The notes under the pieces were generated by a model. It saw nothing but the letters and a program-made list of their open reading frames with translations, had not been told where the DNA came from and did not search any database. Made by a program: the position numbers and the translations under genes. From Taenia hydatigena (lineage: Eukaryota; Platyhelminthes; Cestoda; Cyclophyllidea; Taeniidae): a stretch of 64,000 nucleotides of DNA. The stretch lies in assembly GCA_036345935.2 (NCBI GenBank), contig JADWOT020001577.1, positions 1,134,291 to 1,198,290 on the forward strand, in the 5' to 3' direction. Numbering within the stretch: the first letter of the stretch is position 1; each line of letters opens with the position of its first letter. Positions 1 to 12,093 of the stretch are shown here, one piece after another.

Positions 1-109
1 AGACGCAAGAAATCCATTTTCTTGTTTAAATCAACAGTCACGGTCTCACATTCAATTCCTTCTTAGGCATCGCCTTCCGAGTAGAGCCGCTTGGTGGATT
101 CATTGTTTG

Positions 110-2350
110 CAGTCACTTGTTCCTCTTCTCTTCGTTGTGCCCTATTTGAATTTGGGCGTTAAAATCGGCCGTTTTGCAATCATCATAATCCAATTTCACG
201 ACTCTCTAAGGCAGTCTCATAACACGAGACCTTCACCCATGCTCACGTCAATATACCTCTTCACCTCAAACACTGACTCCATCTTCGCAAAATGTTCTAC
301 TGTGTGGATAGTCTACTTGCGTTGTGATAAAGCTGCAGAACATAAGGTAAACTTGAATGATGCAGAACGCGTTTAGGCGACGCTTTTACTGAGTTCTTGA
401 AAGTAGTATGTGTGCCAATGTGCAGACGGTAAATCGTCAATATGCAGCCTGCAGAAGCACACGCGATGAAAGTCCTGTTGTCGACACCGGATGTATGCAT
501 TATGATTACATTTGGCAACCAGTGTTACTTAGTAAAAATTTGTGACGCACGTCACAAAGCAGAAGACATGAAACTGTGCAAGTGCTCAGCGAAATGGTGT
601 TTTACAGTAGGTAAAATGAGACAAATTGCCGTCTCCTCTTTTGCGAATCCCCCTTGTCCATGAAATTCAGCTTAGTAAATGAGGAGAAATGGATAAACAC
701 CATGCGTGATACACCGTTGGCTTTGGCATGATATTTAAAAAAGAGAATAAGTGGGACAAAATCCTTATAATCTAAGTCACTTTGTGTCACTTTTTTGCTT
801 CGCTCATTAGCTTCAACCAAGTTACATGGCTTTAGGGAAGAAGCTGAGTCAAGCAACGTGCCCTGCAAACGTAGAGTTCTTTTGAGTAGATCAGCGATTT
901 AAGAAAGTTTGCTTGAATTCCAGGGAGAAGGCTCCTCCTTTCACTGACAATTCCTCCTTTACTCTTTTGCATTGCATCACCTATTGTGAACCATTCACAA
1001 AGTATCAAGCGGTGTAGCCCCAAATAGTGCTAGAGGATTATTCAGAACCCGTCGATAGGCAGCCAAAGTAATGTTCGTCTATTTAAATATTGGGAGAGAA
1101 TCACCCATTAAAAACCAACCAAGGGCTGAATACAACAGAGAAGATGTAGGACCTTTGTTGGAGTCGTTAGCCTTGTTGGAATATGCATGCTCCGAGAATG
1201 GCCTAAAGTTGATGAGAGTATCATCACTACCAGACCTTTCCGCAGATGGACAGGATTGGCACACAAGCAGTGGACTACAGATTGTCGGCCGAATTATGAA
1301 AGTGGTGTAGTCGGGAAGAACTTGTCATCAAAGAAGTGCCAGCAAAACAATAAAGTAAAGTTAACCTGTAAAATGGATGCTGCACATATAATCTTATAGT
1401 TTTCTATTCACTGAAATTATTTGTAATCTTGAGGACGGTTTAAAGAATGGTTGCTCTTTTCTCACACGAACGCATTGCTACATATCGCCACTCAAGTCCA
1501 GTTATCGCATTACTTCACAGGCGCTGAGGTTGCAAGCTATCATTGTGACTTGTCAATGCAGGAGAAACCGCTCCTTTTTGATTCCATCATCTGTACATGC
1601 CTAATGGGTAGGAATCACTCTCTCACGTATTCAGTGTGCTATGTCGCATACGGATGGTAAAAAGAGCTCACGAATGCAAGTGTAGCCAAAAGTAATAGGA
1701 TAGAGGCAATCAGCCTAGTCGAAAGCAATGATGAAAAGGCATGCAATCGAAAGCGCCACAACACTTCTTGAGCACTTACTTATGCACCCACAAGTAGTAA
1801 ATGGCTCAAACCATTCCTCACCTTACACCTTGAGAGTCAGGCACCACCTTACATTCAGTTTTGGTGGATCAGCTCACGACATCTTGCCAATACTAAAATA
1901 GTGTTATGATGGAAGAGTTTATGAAGGTGAGTGCTATTTTATGTTTAACAATTTCGAGGTTCCACAGATTCGTGAAAGCGTCGGCATAGAAATATTTGGA
2001 TAATAGATGATTCCATTGTTTGCGAGCCACGAAGTTTCTAAACACTACTATGCAGTTGGCAGTTCTATTTGTTGTTCGCATAAAAGTGCGCTTTCACCTG
2101 TGTGCTTTTGCAATGGTTTCGGATGTGCTGATTATTCGTTACCGGGAAGAACTGACAACGGTGGAGTGGGGTCAACTGAGCAAACTTGTTGCCGTCTTTA
2201 AGGGCCTACTCAATTTAAACTGTGCACATACTACGAGTCTCATGATAGGTAGCTCCACTTCCGCAAATCGGACAGACAGCAGGGAACAGTTCAACAGTGC
2301 TGCATTGGGGTTTTCAAGTGATTTTATTTTAAAAGACTCCTTTAAAATTA
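110..2350. repeat. Older copy of the 10.9-13.5 kb segment
   Basis: Patches align in order with 10.95-13.5 kb: 0.24-0.50 with 11.1-11.35 kb, 1.13-1.31 with 12.36-12.54 kb, 1.46-1.65 with 12.79-12.98 kb, and 2.15-2.26 with 13.38-13.43 kb. It is much more diverged than the other copies. No intact gene is visible; the frame near 1071-1310 follows the homologous stretch but has no recognisable domain. Confidence 0.55.
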
Positions 2351-2681
2351 AAATCCTTGCTTTAAGCTAATCTGTCAATTTGACCACTGATGTCGGCCGT
2401 AATAATGCACTAATTTTACCAGCGATGAAAAGTATAGGGCAAAGACATTCATATGCTGACAAAGGATTGCAAGCATTGCAATGATTCTTGAAAGCTTCCA
2501 CTAACGCACATTCGCAGGCGTGCATCAGATTTGAGAGTACGTGGTCATCCATGGATATGCAGATGCGGGGACACGTGTTGCATCCCAAACCATGCAGCGA
2601 AAATCAATAGACTAAAATTAAACTTGTGCAGCAGTTAATTTGTCTTTTATAGCACCCACCGAGATAGATTAGTTCTAATAA

Positions 2682-3258
2682 TTGTTCGTGCTTATGAATC
2701 CAACTCACTCACTACTGACCAATGAGTCGCGGGGGGTCAAACCAATGAGATTCGAGTATGCGATACATAAGGTCAAACAATGCCCCACTGCTCTCATCGG
2801 ACGCCCTTCGACCATGAAATACGGTAAGATGCCATTCCACTCAATCTTTGTCAGCATTCTTTGTGCCTTTTTGTCAGTCAGATGCAGTCTTGCTCAAGTC
2901 CACGCATCATCCACATCAAAATTTGTCCCATTCCTCTTAGATTTCTCCATAGCAAGCATTCTGGAGCTGTCGCCTGTCACCCAAGCGTCTCTAAAGCCAG
3001 CATGCTTTAGCGACAAGAACAAAGAAGTTCACAATTGTGCACTAACACAATCCAACTCCTATGCCATCAAATTCAACAGCCGCCACATTGAATTCTGCCA
3101 ACACTTCTTCCACTCCAGCAGCACACTACTTCATCGCATCAAAGTTATCTCAACGTGAATACGGGTGCAATGGGCAGAATATTTCGAAAGATTGCCCTAC
3201 ACAATTGGCCTCGCAACCTGTATCTCCATCACCCCTTTCCTTGATCAATTTTCATTGA
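2682..3258 (+). other. 5' region of the zinc-finger unit, possible upstream exon sequence
   Basis: This stretch precedes the intact zinc-finger frame and is conserved in the other copies: about 36.56-37.1 kb on plus, and 47.04-47.16 kb on minus. A serine/threonine-rich frame starting SSNST and ending SKLSQREYG is shared by this copy and the inverted copy near 47.1 kb. Both stop just after that motif. Past 3200 the frame that is open in the inverted copy (QIHARPAN region) is shifted here by one base near 3235-3255. Either the region holds a splice junction or this copy has taken a frameshift upstream of its fingers. No SNAG motif or signal peptide was found. Confidence 0.35.
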
Positions 3259-3304
3259 AGCGCTCCCACAGATTCACTCTATACCTGCCAATTCTAACCC
3301 TTTG

Positions 3305-4030
3305 ATGCCGTCTCAGCTTCCTCAATACTGCCTTTTAACACTGCCTAGTACACTTGGTCTGCAGACCTCCGACTGCCTTCCCTTGCATCTCAACATGCTG
3401 CCAGCGGTTCTGCTAATCTTAATTGACAAGTTCAAAAGTACAACTGTTGTCAAACCCAATGATGCTGCCTCCAGCTTACCAAATAGCGAGGTCTCTCAAT
3501 GCAATAACAAAGATGCGATGAATGACAACGACAGGAAAAACAGCAATATCAACTATCCTACAATTTCCAGTGATGTGAATAATGAGGGAGTGGACGAAGA
3601 AGCGCGGCCTAAATGGAAGTGCCAAGAGTGTGGAAGGGCATACAAAAGCGCTGCCTCTCTGCATACGCATAGACAGAGTCACTCACTGTCACGGAAATGT
3701 CGCTTTTGTGATAAGGCATGCTCACGCAAATGGCTTCTTCAGGGTCACGAGCGCACGCACACAGGCGAGAAGCCCTTCGTCTGTTCCACCTGCCAACGCG
3801 CCTTTGCAGATCGTTCGAATCTGTGGGCGCACTTGCAGACACACATGGATGTGAAGCGCTGGCGCTGCCCCCACTGTGCTGCATCATATAGCCGTCGCAG
3901 TTTGCTCACCCGACACCTTACGAAGTGTCTGTCTTCCACCCATGCTACAGAGACTGTTCCAATTGATGCCCCTACCACCACTGTCGACAACACAGCATAC
4001 GGCTTCAGTAAAATCAACTCAGCTACTTGA
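3305..4030 (+). CDS. Snail-family C2H2 zinc-finger protein (terminal coding exon or intronless frame)
   Basis: An open frame of 241 codons from ATG 3305 to TGA 4028-4030. Four zinc fingers are visible: C106/C109/H122/H126, C132/C135/H148/H152, C160/C163/H176/H180, and a C2HC finger C188/C191/H204/C208. Fingers 2 and 3 are joined by a TGEKPF linker. The third reads [15 protein letters not shown], one residue from the Snail/Slug consensus, and [10 protein letters not shown] precedes it; both are Snail signatures. Snail proteins are nuclear repressors that bind E-box DNA. The first 100 residues are low-complexity, with no SNAG repressor motif at the start, so an upstream exon may be missing or the start may be wrong. 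Diverged copies lie at 37.1-37.9 and 46.5-47.7 kb, and only this one keeps all zinc ligands. The family call is firm; whether the gene is expressed is unknown. Confidence 0.8.
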   Translation: MPSQLPQYCLLTLPSTLGLQTSDCLPLHLNMLPAVLLILIDKFKSTTVVKPNDAASSLPNSEVSQCNNKDAMNDNDRKNSNINYPTISSDVNNEGVDEEARPKWKCQECGRAYKSAASLHTHRQSHSLSRKCRFCDKACSRKWLLQGHERTHTGEKPFVCSTCQRAFADRSNLWAHLQTHMDVKRWRCPHCAASYSRRSLLTRHLTKCLSSTHATETVPIDAPTTTVDNTAYGFSKINSAT

Positions 4031-5989
4031 GAGATAACCTTGAGCATTTCCGCCACTCAAAATCTACGCACCAATGGGCTTTATATTTTAATGACTGATC
4101 AATTTAACTTACTTTTTTAAACGTGCTTACTTTATGGCGATTCTCAGCATATGAATGCCCTTATATGTGTTTATACTTTTGAATAATTGATGGCAATTGC
4201 TCAAATATGAGTGAGGCATGCGATGGGATGAAATGGTTGACGCTATTCAATGCTGGGCTCTTCCAGCCTAGAGTCAGATCACCTGGGGAGTGCCTAGATC
4301 TGAATGGGATGATTCGCAACTGCAGCTGCTTGTAAGGTCTGGTGACACTGAGGTTTAGAATCGAAACCACTCATTTGTGCCTTACCATTACCGTCTTCTC
4401 AAAATTTGTGCAGTTTACGCCGGTCCGTCAGTAAGTCCTTCTACTTTTGTGGTTCGAAATTCGGGCCCTGCTGCTGACTCCAGCCTCTGTTCTAAAATGG
4501 ATTGCATCAAATCAGTAATGATGCCATAAGATTAACAAAAGTAAAATCACTTTAATACCGATTCACCCTGTCACGATAACTTGGTCTACTAGCAGCTGGT
4601 TGCTAACTCATTTTGGCTCTCTGCAGCACTTGCAATACATTGTCACATAAGTTTGCATACTTTGATCACCGCTGACTCGGTGAATGCGTGGCATCTTTAA
4701 CCGGGTGGTGGTGAAGGAGAAAAATGCATTGAATAGATTTTGCACCCAATGGACAGGCTTTGCTGCTGCCTATTACACGATTACCGGAACGTCCTTTGTG
4801 TCTTTCCAAAAAAATCAAACGCGTCATTCGGTCCATGCATAACTTGTTGTGACTTATTTCTGCACCATAGGTGAGTCAACCCGAATCCAGGTGTGATAAA
4901 ACCGTGTGAGGTAGCCGAAACGGGGAGCATCACAGATGTGAATAGACACGCTAACAGTTTCTTAGGTCACACGAAGTCTTAGACATGCCGTCTCTAGTGG
5001 TAAGTTTGATAATTATTTTGCAATCTAATCCAACTACCACATTTTGCGTATCAGCATCAAATTTCGCGAGGGCTTTACACCTCCAATATCATAGGACAAA
5101 TCCGGACGGTGTGGGATGCGATTATTATTATCAGGTAATGCAGCAAACTACTCTAGCTGAGGAAAAGTCTCCCTGCAAATGCAAAAGTTGCAACGAAGTC
5201 CAAATTCTACCATACCACGCGGGTAAGCAAAAGCGTGTAATTTAGTTTGCACAACTAAGAGATGCCGTAAATAGGGTCAGACAGTGACTGAGTTTGGATG
5301 GACAACGGTCGATTCTCTGGATTTTGAACGATGGTGTGGTTCATCACACTGGCCCGAAGCATGTGTAGTCACACCTTCAAAACATAAGCCTGACAACGCT
5401 TTAAGCGGTTCTTCTCATTTTAAAGTTGATTTCCCTCCCAGCCACTTCAAAAGTTATGCAAGAATGATAACTGTGTTTATGTATTCAGAATCTCTTTTGT
5501 CATCTCTAGCCTTTGTTTGGGTAAAGGCGGTGCCACCATGATGGCACAACGTCGTGATGATCGCTTTATGAAGCTGTCCCAAATGGCACTACTGGATTCT
5601 CTAATTTATGTTAGGCACTTTTTAGCGCACACGCATGCAGCCATCTCTGATGCAATCAAGCACATACAAACCTAAAACTACATAGATACTCAGCGATACA
5701 GCTCAGATATCTTTCTGCTAAGGAGAAGCAACTGTTCGTAGCCGTTATATCCACTAAAAATAAAGAGCGTTGCTGCTGGTTTGGCTCTAGCCGTTAGAGT
5801 GTAGAAATCCCTTTCCATTGTTTAAAAAGCGAATTCATGTCAACAATGAATGGAATTTCGCTTGGGTCTAACGCACAATGGTCAAGCCTGGTATGTTGAG
5901 CTTTGCCATGGCATGTGTCTCATCCACCTCCAACCATCATTATTGCACTCCAACCGAATTTTAAGCTGCCCCATCCAACACCTACATGT

Positions 5990-6890
5990 TTTCCTATTTC
6001 TGATGGCTTATTTTTCTGAGTCTACTTCCATTTCCTTTTCTTGTACACCCAGATCGTTCATTTTGCATTGCAGCACCCACAGACTGTTTTTTCACTAACA
6101 AATTTTTTAATGCTGCTGCCGACATTCCATTTGGCATGTGGAAGCCGCCACCCTTACGCACTCAGTCTAATTCCACACGTGCAAAAAAGTTGTTCGGACC
6201 AACCTTTTAATGCGTGCTTCCCTTCATTCTTATTTTGGGTCAAGGAACATTGGAGGTCAATTCATGACTGTGCGCGTGGTTTTGTTCCCCATCACTTCTC
6301 ACAGCTGGTGTGTCGTCAACGCAACGACACGAAGTGGTCACACATCACTGCTGCTCTTTTCATTGCTTTACCTAGGCTTACCCATCAAGACCAAAGTTGT
6401 AACACTCAGAGATACATAAACGAAGTTAGGACCAGTTCAAAATTCATTTATGCAAATTAGTGCTAATTGTCGTTTTGTGTTTCAATTCATTTACGGTGTG
6501 CTAATGCACAGATACCACCAAGAAAGCTGCTCGTTTGACAAGACACTGGTTGCGGCGACACCACCGGTTACCATGGTTTGGCGCTGATGCTCTGGACACT
6601 GGGGAGCAAGACTTTTGTGCGTCTTATTGCAGGCCAATTAGAAGAGACAATTTTGTCTAGAGTGGGGTGTTAACTAATTTGATTGGCCGGGGAGTCAATG
6701 TCAACACCAGTCGTGTATTTTAGCGCAAAAGCCTTGCCTGCATTTGTGAGATGAAATAATTTCAATAAGCTGGTGGATGCTAGTGTGTTTGCTACTGATT
6801 ATTAAAATAAATACCACAGACAATACGACTTTTGGCAAGTGGATTAATGAATCATTGTAGATACGTAAGCAGATCTTTGTATATCTTAGT
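5990..6890. repeat. Local tandem duplication, unit 1
   Basis: The stretch TTTCCTTTTCTTG...CATTGCAGC near 6.03 kb recurs near 6.98 kb, and the stretch ending GTGAGATGAA near 6.75 kb recurs near 7.98 kb. A long plus-strand frame here (6041-6460) is not kept in the other copies and is not called as a gene. Confidence 0.6.
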
Positions 6891-6959
6891 GTGGCTAGAC
6901 ATCATGTTCCCGACTATTGCGGAATTTTCTGCTTAAACTTAATGTAACTATTTTGAGCT

Positions 6960-8130
6960 ATGTTGATCTTTTCGCCTTAGCCGATTTCCTTTTCTCGTGC
7001 ATCCAAGTAGTCTATTTTACACTGCAGCTCCCTAAAACTGCCATTCTCTCTTATCATTTGAATTCCATAATCACGTACACTCAGGCTGATTCCGCATGGA
7101 GAGAAAAAAGTTATCCTGGCCAAACCGCTGATATGTGCGCCCATCCTACCCTTTGTTGGGGTCAACGCACATGGGGGTCAAGTCGCGAGTTCGCACGTTG
7201 CTTTGCTCACCATCACCTCCCCCACTCAGTATGTTGTCCATGTTACGCTTAAAGCATTACTCACTCCTCCTCACCATGCCTTGTGCCAGATATTCATACA
7301 TCAGGCCACTGAATCAATGCGATTACCATGTCATATGAACCACAAAAATGAAGAGCTTTAATCACCCATAACTTGTTTCGCTTTCCATCGTCTACCATCG
7401 CATACTGTTTAATCCAAAGAGATCTAACTCCCGTTTTGTGCAAATTCTTACAGTCGTGCTGCAGACAACGAATGCTTGACGGGAAAGTAAAAAGTGCGCA
7501 AGACTGATATAGTCTCAAATATTCTAATTAAACAGTGACGACTTCCACACAAAACTCACCAATGTCCGCTAGCAAGTGCTTCACACAGAAGTGAGGGACA
7601 ACTTAACAATTATGCTTTTAGTTCTTTGCCCGAGCCCTCTTACCTAAATTAAATTCTTGATAATCAGAAACGACAAAATGAATTTGGAGTGAGTTCAGGG
7701 ACAATTGAAACAAATCAGTACTCATTTGTCTCCTATTTTCATATTTTAGCCGAGAAGGGCTTAGGAGTTCGTTTTCCTGTCTCTTGAGTACCTACGACGC
7801 ACAGATATCATCAAGGGAGTTGCGGTTACTGAGGGCAATGACTTTTGCGCATCATTTCGAGGGCTAATTAACGGAAACAATTTTACCCAAGGTAGTACGC
7901 AAACAAATGAGATTGGCTGAGGAATCAGTGCCAGCGCCAGTCGTCATTTTGGCGGTGGGCACTTGATTGCATCTGTGAGATGAACCGATTTAAACTACTT
8001 TGCATTTGCCAGTATGCTTGATGCAAATTATAATATGGAAACCGTGGAAGGTGATAGGACTTTGAGAAAGTAGATTAACAAGGTTTCGTAGGCATCCAAG
8101 TAAGCCATTGCACACCTTGGCATATCGATG
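6960..8130. repeat. Local tandem duplication, unit 2
   Basis: Diverged repeat of 5990-6890. It contains extra sequence (about 7.3-7.8 kb) absent from unit 1. That extra part is conserved at 49.6-49.9 kb, with only a few mismatches per 100 bases near 7.54-7.64 kb. Confidence 0.6.
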
Positions 8131-8395
8131 CAGAAGACTATCAATTTCACAAAACTCCCTCAACTGCCCGAATCAGCTCAACTCTGAGGTCTCTTCCTTC
8201 GCAGTGCAATTATGAGTGGCTGCGGCTGCGGCCGCAGCTGCCCTACTGTGCTTTAGAGAGCACCACAACTGACGCACTCTAAAAATGGGGATGAACTTAT
8301 TTGGCTTAGCCAAAGAGAGGAAATTTAGATGCACCGCCAAGCTCACTGGGGCACCAACAATTGTTGCAACACATTAAACTTATTAAGTTAGTTAC

Positions 8396-8562
8396 CACTT
8401 CGGAAAGTAGTGCGGAGGGTGAAACTGGAAAAGGCGACACCAACAACCTGCGATTTTCACAAAAATACTGTAGCTTGTCCACGAACTGCGGCACCTTGTT
8501 GGACAGATAAACAACTCGAACAATGCGAATAGCGTCTCCATACATGGGAAATGAAAGTGAAG
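8396..8562 (-). CDS. Conserved splice-bordered exon of an unrecognised gene, copy 1
   Basis: The minus strand has an acceptor ending CCAACAG at 8563 and a donor GAAGTG/GTAACT at 8395. The exon frame reads YGDAIRIVRVVYLSNKVPQF, then VDKLQYFCENRRLL and PVSPSALLSEV. The copy at 51791-51957 keeps the same frame, both splice borders and most residues (LSNKVPQFVDKLQ identical). That argues for past coding selection on this strand. The plus-strand frames over the same region are shadows. The protein family was not recognised. Neighbouring exons were not found. Confidence 0.5.
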
Positions 8563-9989
8563 CTGTTGGCTGAGTGCAGCAGGATCCAAGTAGGTAAGGC
8601 GTCAGGAGTATGCAAGGAAAGGGACTAAGTCGATTGGCGTTGTGCGTGACATTAGAGGAGTCAAATATAAAACAAGTTGCACCTCTATATCCTTAGTTTG
8701 CGGAGAAGGAGTGTCTAAGCTTTCACCTCATGGCACCCCAAGGTTAGTGGATGCGATTCGGCGTAATTTGGGTCCAGGTTTTGTCTCATGCGACTGCGCG
8801 GAGAGATAGCACGACATCTAGGACGAGGCGAGTTTCGCCACCGCACCATTAGAGATTTTTAATTCGATGGCAAGAAGAACTAGCAAATTTGTCTCCTGCT
8901 TGCTTGAAGGTGGCAATAATTAACTTTGCAATTGTCGAGTGCGCAGGAGTGATAACGATGATATTGGACTGGTGGTTGCCAATCTTTGATGGAATACACA
9001 CACATATTGTCCACCATGACCACCCATAATCCCTTTTTGTCGATGTCCAGGATTTTTGAGACCGCATAATTGCGTAGAAATGGCAGAAGAAAGGACGCCT
9101 AAATACATTGAGCAGTGCAGGTCTACGGTGTGGCCACCTAATACTTTACCATCGAATCAAACTTTGCTATTGTTGCTTCAAACCAATGGCTTTTTATTCA
9201 TTGTAATCTTCAATTTACTCTTTTGACCGGGGTCAGAATATGTTGACCCCAATGAATCCTTGAAAGTGAGCGTTGTTGGGGTGTGAAGCAGCTACGTTTT
9301 CAAGCCTAAAAATCGATTTCCATCTAAGTCCCATTTCATTAATTTACTCATGTATGCACTCAATTCCTCAAACATTTTTTATCCTTCCTGATGTAGCTTG
9401 CAATAGTAGCCGAACTTTGTCAATTTTGTACGGTTGATCACACCATGAAATTGTAAATGTATACTCGTCCGTCATGATTTTTTTCCTCCAAGTCAGCTAT
9501 TGCAGCCGAACTGAATAAAATGACTGCTGTGGGCAAATTGTGGTTCGAAGGCTTTGCAGCAGGAGGGCGTTTAAAAATCAGGCGGTGACTAGGCTTGACC
9601 GAGAGTAGTAATAGTTGCCAGCGAATCCAAGTCGAACCATTTTCTGAGTGTTACGTCGTAGGCGGCACTGCGGAGCACTAGCTTCTGCACCTAATGACCG
9701 CCAGAGTGCTAACCATATGATTCTACTTCACATCACGCTCACCACTTCATCCGCCTCTCTGCCTTCCTGATTAGCAATTTTAAACACTACGACCTGAAAT
9801 TTATTGAGCAGAATATTAAGCGTTGTTCGAGTGCATTGGACTGTTAAGGCAGACATAAGCAAGAAACTGGCTGGGCAAAAGTAAACACTATATATTGCTA
9901 ATGATATAAGCGACTGAGAGTGATCGTAATGTTCCTTCTTCAAGATCCACACCTTCACGCGGGCAGGTGAAGCATATCTTGTTAGCGTT

Positions 9990-10900
9990 CATTGACGAAC
10001 TCTCGCCTTCAGCGAGGATTTAAAGGCGCATACATTACATACCATATATGCATATATATTGCCCTACCACGATGGCCACTTTGACTTAAGAGGGCACGTA
10101 GTGCGCTAGAATCGAGAGCATTCTATCCGGTTGACAAATTCAAAGCAGATTTTGCATAAAATGGCGATACTAGTGCTAGTAAGAGTCGTGATGCACTAGT
10201 GCGACAGTTGTTGCAAATTCATACGGAAAAGCAACGCTGTAATTATAGTCACACGCGCATCGCTGGAAAGGGTTAGCACTCTGAGGCTCCCAACGCCCAT
10301 CAAAATGAATGCTATTACCAAGCTACCTGGTTTGCCTTTGGCTATATTTTAGGCATGAAGTCTACTTCAGCCATCCCTACAACTTCGACAATCGCCAATG
10401 GAGATTTTCGACCTAAATTTTGGGTGTAAGAGGGCAACCACTTTTCATACTACCTGTCTGCGCGAGGGGATTACAGCATGCACAAACGAAGATTCAAGTT
10501 ATGCCATCTCATCGGAAAAATAGAGTTTAATTCACGTCATCGCCCTCCAATGAACAAAACAATTACTGCAATCAAAGTCACACTGCTTGGATTTGTTAAC
10601 ACGCATCTATTGCACAAAGTGAATCGAAGGAGTTAGACGTCAGAAGACCATAAGGCAGCAGGATGCAAGATAGTTTTAGAAGACGAAAGGAATCGTGATA
10701 AGAGGATAAGAGTAGAGAATGGCTGGAATAGGAATGCCGACATGGCTCAAGGTTCATGTTGTCCACGGATGTAAAAATCCACTTCAATAGCGAAATCAAC
10801 CGATTTGGTTTCGCATCTCTCATTTTGGACAGCGGTCGTTTGTTAGGGTTGCCATTCATTCCATGAGATCTGTTTGACATTATTAGGCTGTTGCTGATTC
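9990..10900. other. No gene seen
   Basis: AT-rich sequence between the zinc-finger unit and the next duplicated block. It has a short AT run near 10.04-10.06 kb. The minus frame at 10596-10880 has no recognisable domain, splice support or second copy. Confidence 0.4.
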
Positions 10901-12093
10901 AGACGTGGTGGTTGGCAAAATTATTGTGATGATTGCAGCCAATGGTTACTTGCTGCTGCAGTTGCCGCGGCTTGACAGCAGCACAGGTGTAAATTTCGTT
11001 GAGCTGACGTTGATGAATGTGCACATGTTAAATGCAGCTCTTGCGGAAGCAGTCCAATTATAAAGCTGGTGTCGAATCGCGAGATCCGTGCGCATGCCAC
11101 GTCGGGGCACCAGTTCACCCCAATGGTTTCTCCTACCGTCTCAAACTGTTGCGGTGTGTCGATTGTCCAATTGTGTTTCGATAAAGTTACGAAACAAAAG
11201 GTGAACTTGAGTTATGAAGACGAAATTTCTCCTCGGAGCATGTTAAGGCATTCAGTCAGTCCACATAGTAACGTCTGCTTGCGTAAGCAGGCGGTGAATC
11301 AACATCATGTTCAACCCTCAACAGCACACCTGATTATATTCCGGTCATTGGCGCCAAATGTGTAATCACATTTGGGGGCGAGCATCTTACTTAGAAGAAA
11401 TTCTCAGAGCACGAAACGGACCTAAGCCACAAACAAAATCTAAGCAAGTTTCGCAATTTTCGCAACATGTTGTTTAATCGTTGAAAACAGCGAGACCCAT
11501 TGCCGCATCTTCTTCTATAAACGACTTCTAAAATAAACTGCTGCCTTGTCTTTGGTATTTGACTGCGGTGATGAGAAGAAACAGACTGGTTTCTGTCAGT
11601 TAATCGAGTCAACACAAGGTGTAAATACCGCTTGAATTAACACGATCATTGAAAGAGAATGCGTGGTCAAAACTGCTTAAGGTCCGGATCGATCAAAGTG
11701 CCTTTATTAAGAAGAGCAGCTACCTCAGGCAACATGTTTTAGCCAACGCCTCATCTCTAATGAGTAGGCCCAAGATTTCAAGAACGTTCGCCTAAATTCT
11801 GGCCAATAATGTTCACTTTGCCGTGAAATGATGCTTCAAAGAAAGGTCTTCGCAGTTCACTGCAACTCTATTTACTCTCAGGCTTACAGATCCTGTGATA
11901 ACCTAAAGAATGAAAATATGCCCTCCTCTACCTCTATTTGTCGAGTCCTTATTGTCTCACGACGAGGGACTCTACTACCCATCCCTTCTAAACTCGCACT
12001 CTTTAATGCAGTCATGCAGGTCTGACACAATACACACTCTCGCATGCTCGGACACGGGGCAAGTGATATAATTTTAAAGGACTCGGGGCTAAA

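Larger units (their letters stand above)
2370..9990. repeat. Zinc-finger segmental duplication, copy 1
   Basis: Matches 46.5-54.23 kb in the same order (for example 5.51-5.58 with 48.63-48.69 kb, 6.29-6.36 with 49.28-49.35 kb, 8.16-8.58 with 51.54-51.97 kb, 9.93-10.03 with 54.10-54.20 kb). Its first part (2.37-4.1 kb) also matches 35.64-38.0 kb. It holds the intact Snail-like frame and the exon at 8.4 kb; the rest appears non-coding. Confidence 0.8.

Noticed and set aside
4445..4475. GGTTCGAAATTCGGG, resembling a tRNA B box
   Set aside because: The spacing to a possible A box and the stem pairing do not fit a cloverleaf; not supported as a tRNA.
6041..6460. A long plus-strand frame (139 codons)
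   Set aside because: The homologous stretches at 49.0-49.44 and 6.98-7.25 kb do not keep the frame, there is no domain, and the composition is repetitive and unbiased. Probably chance.
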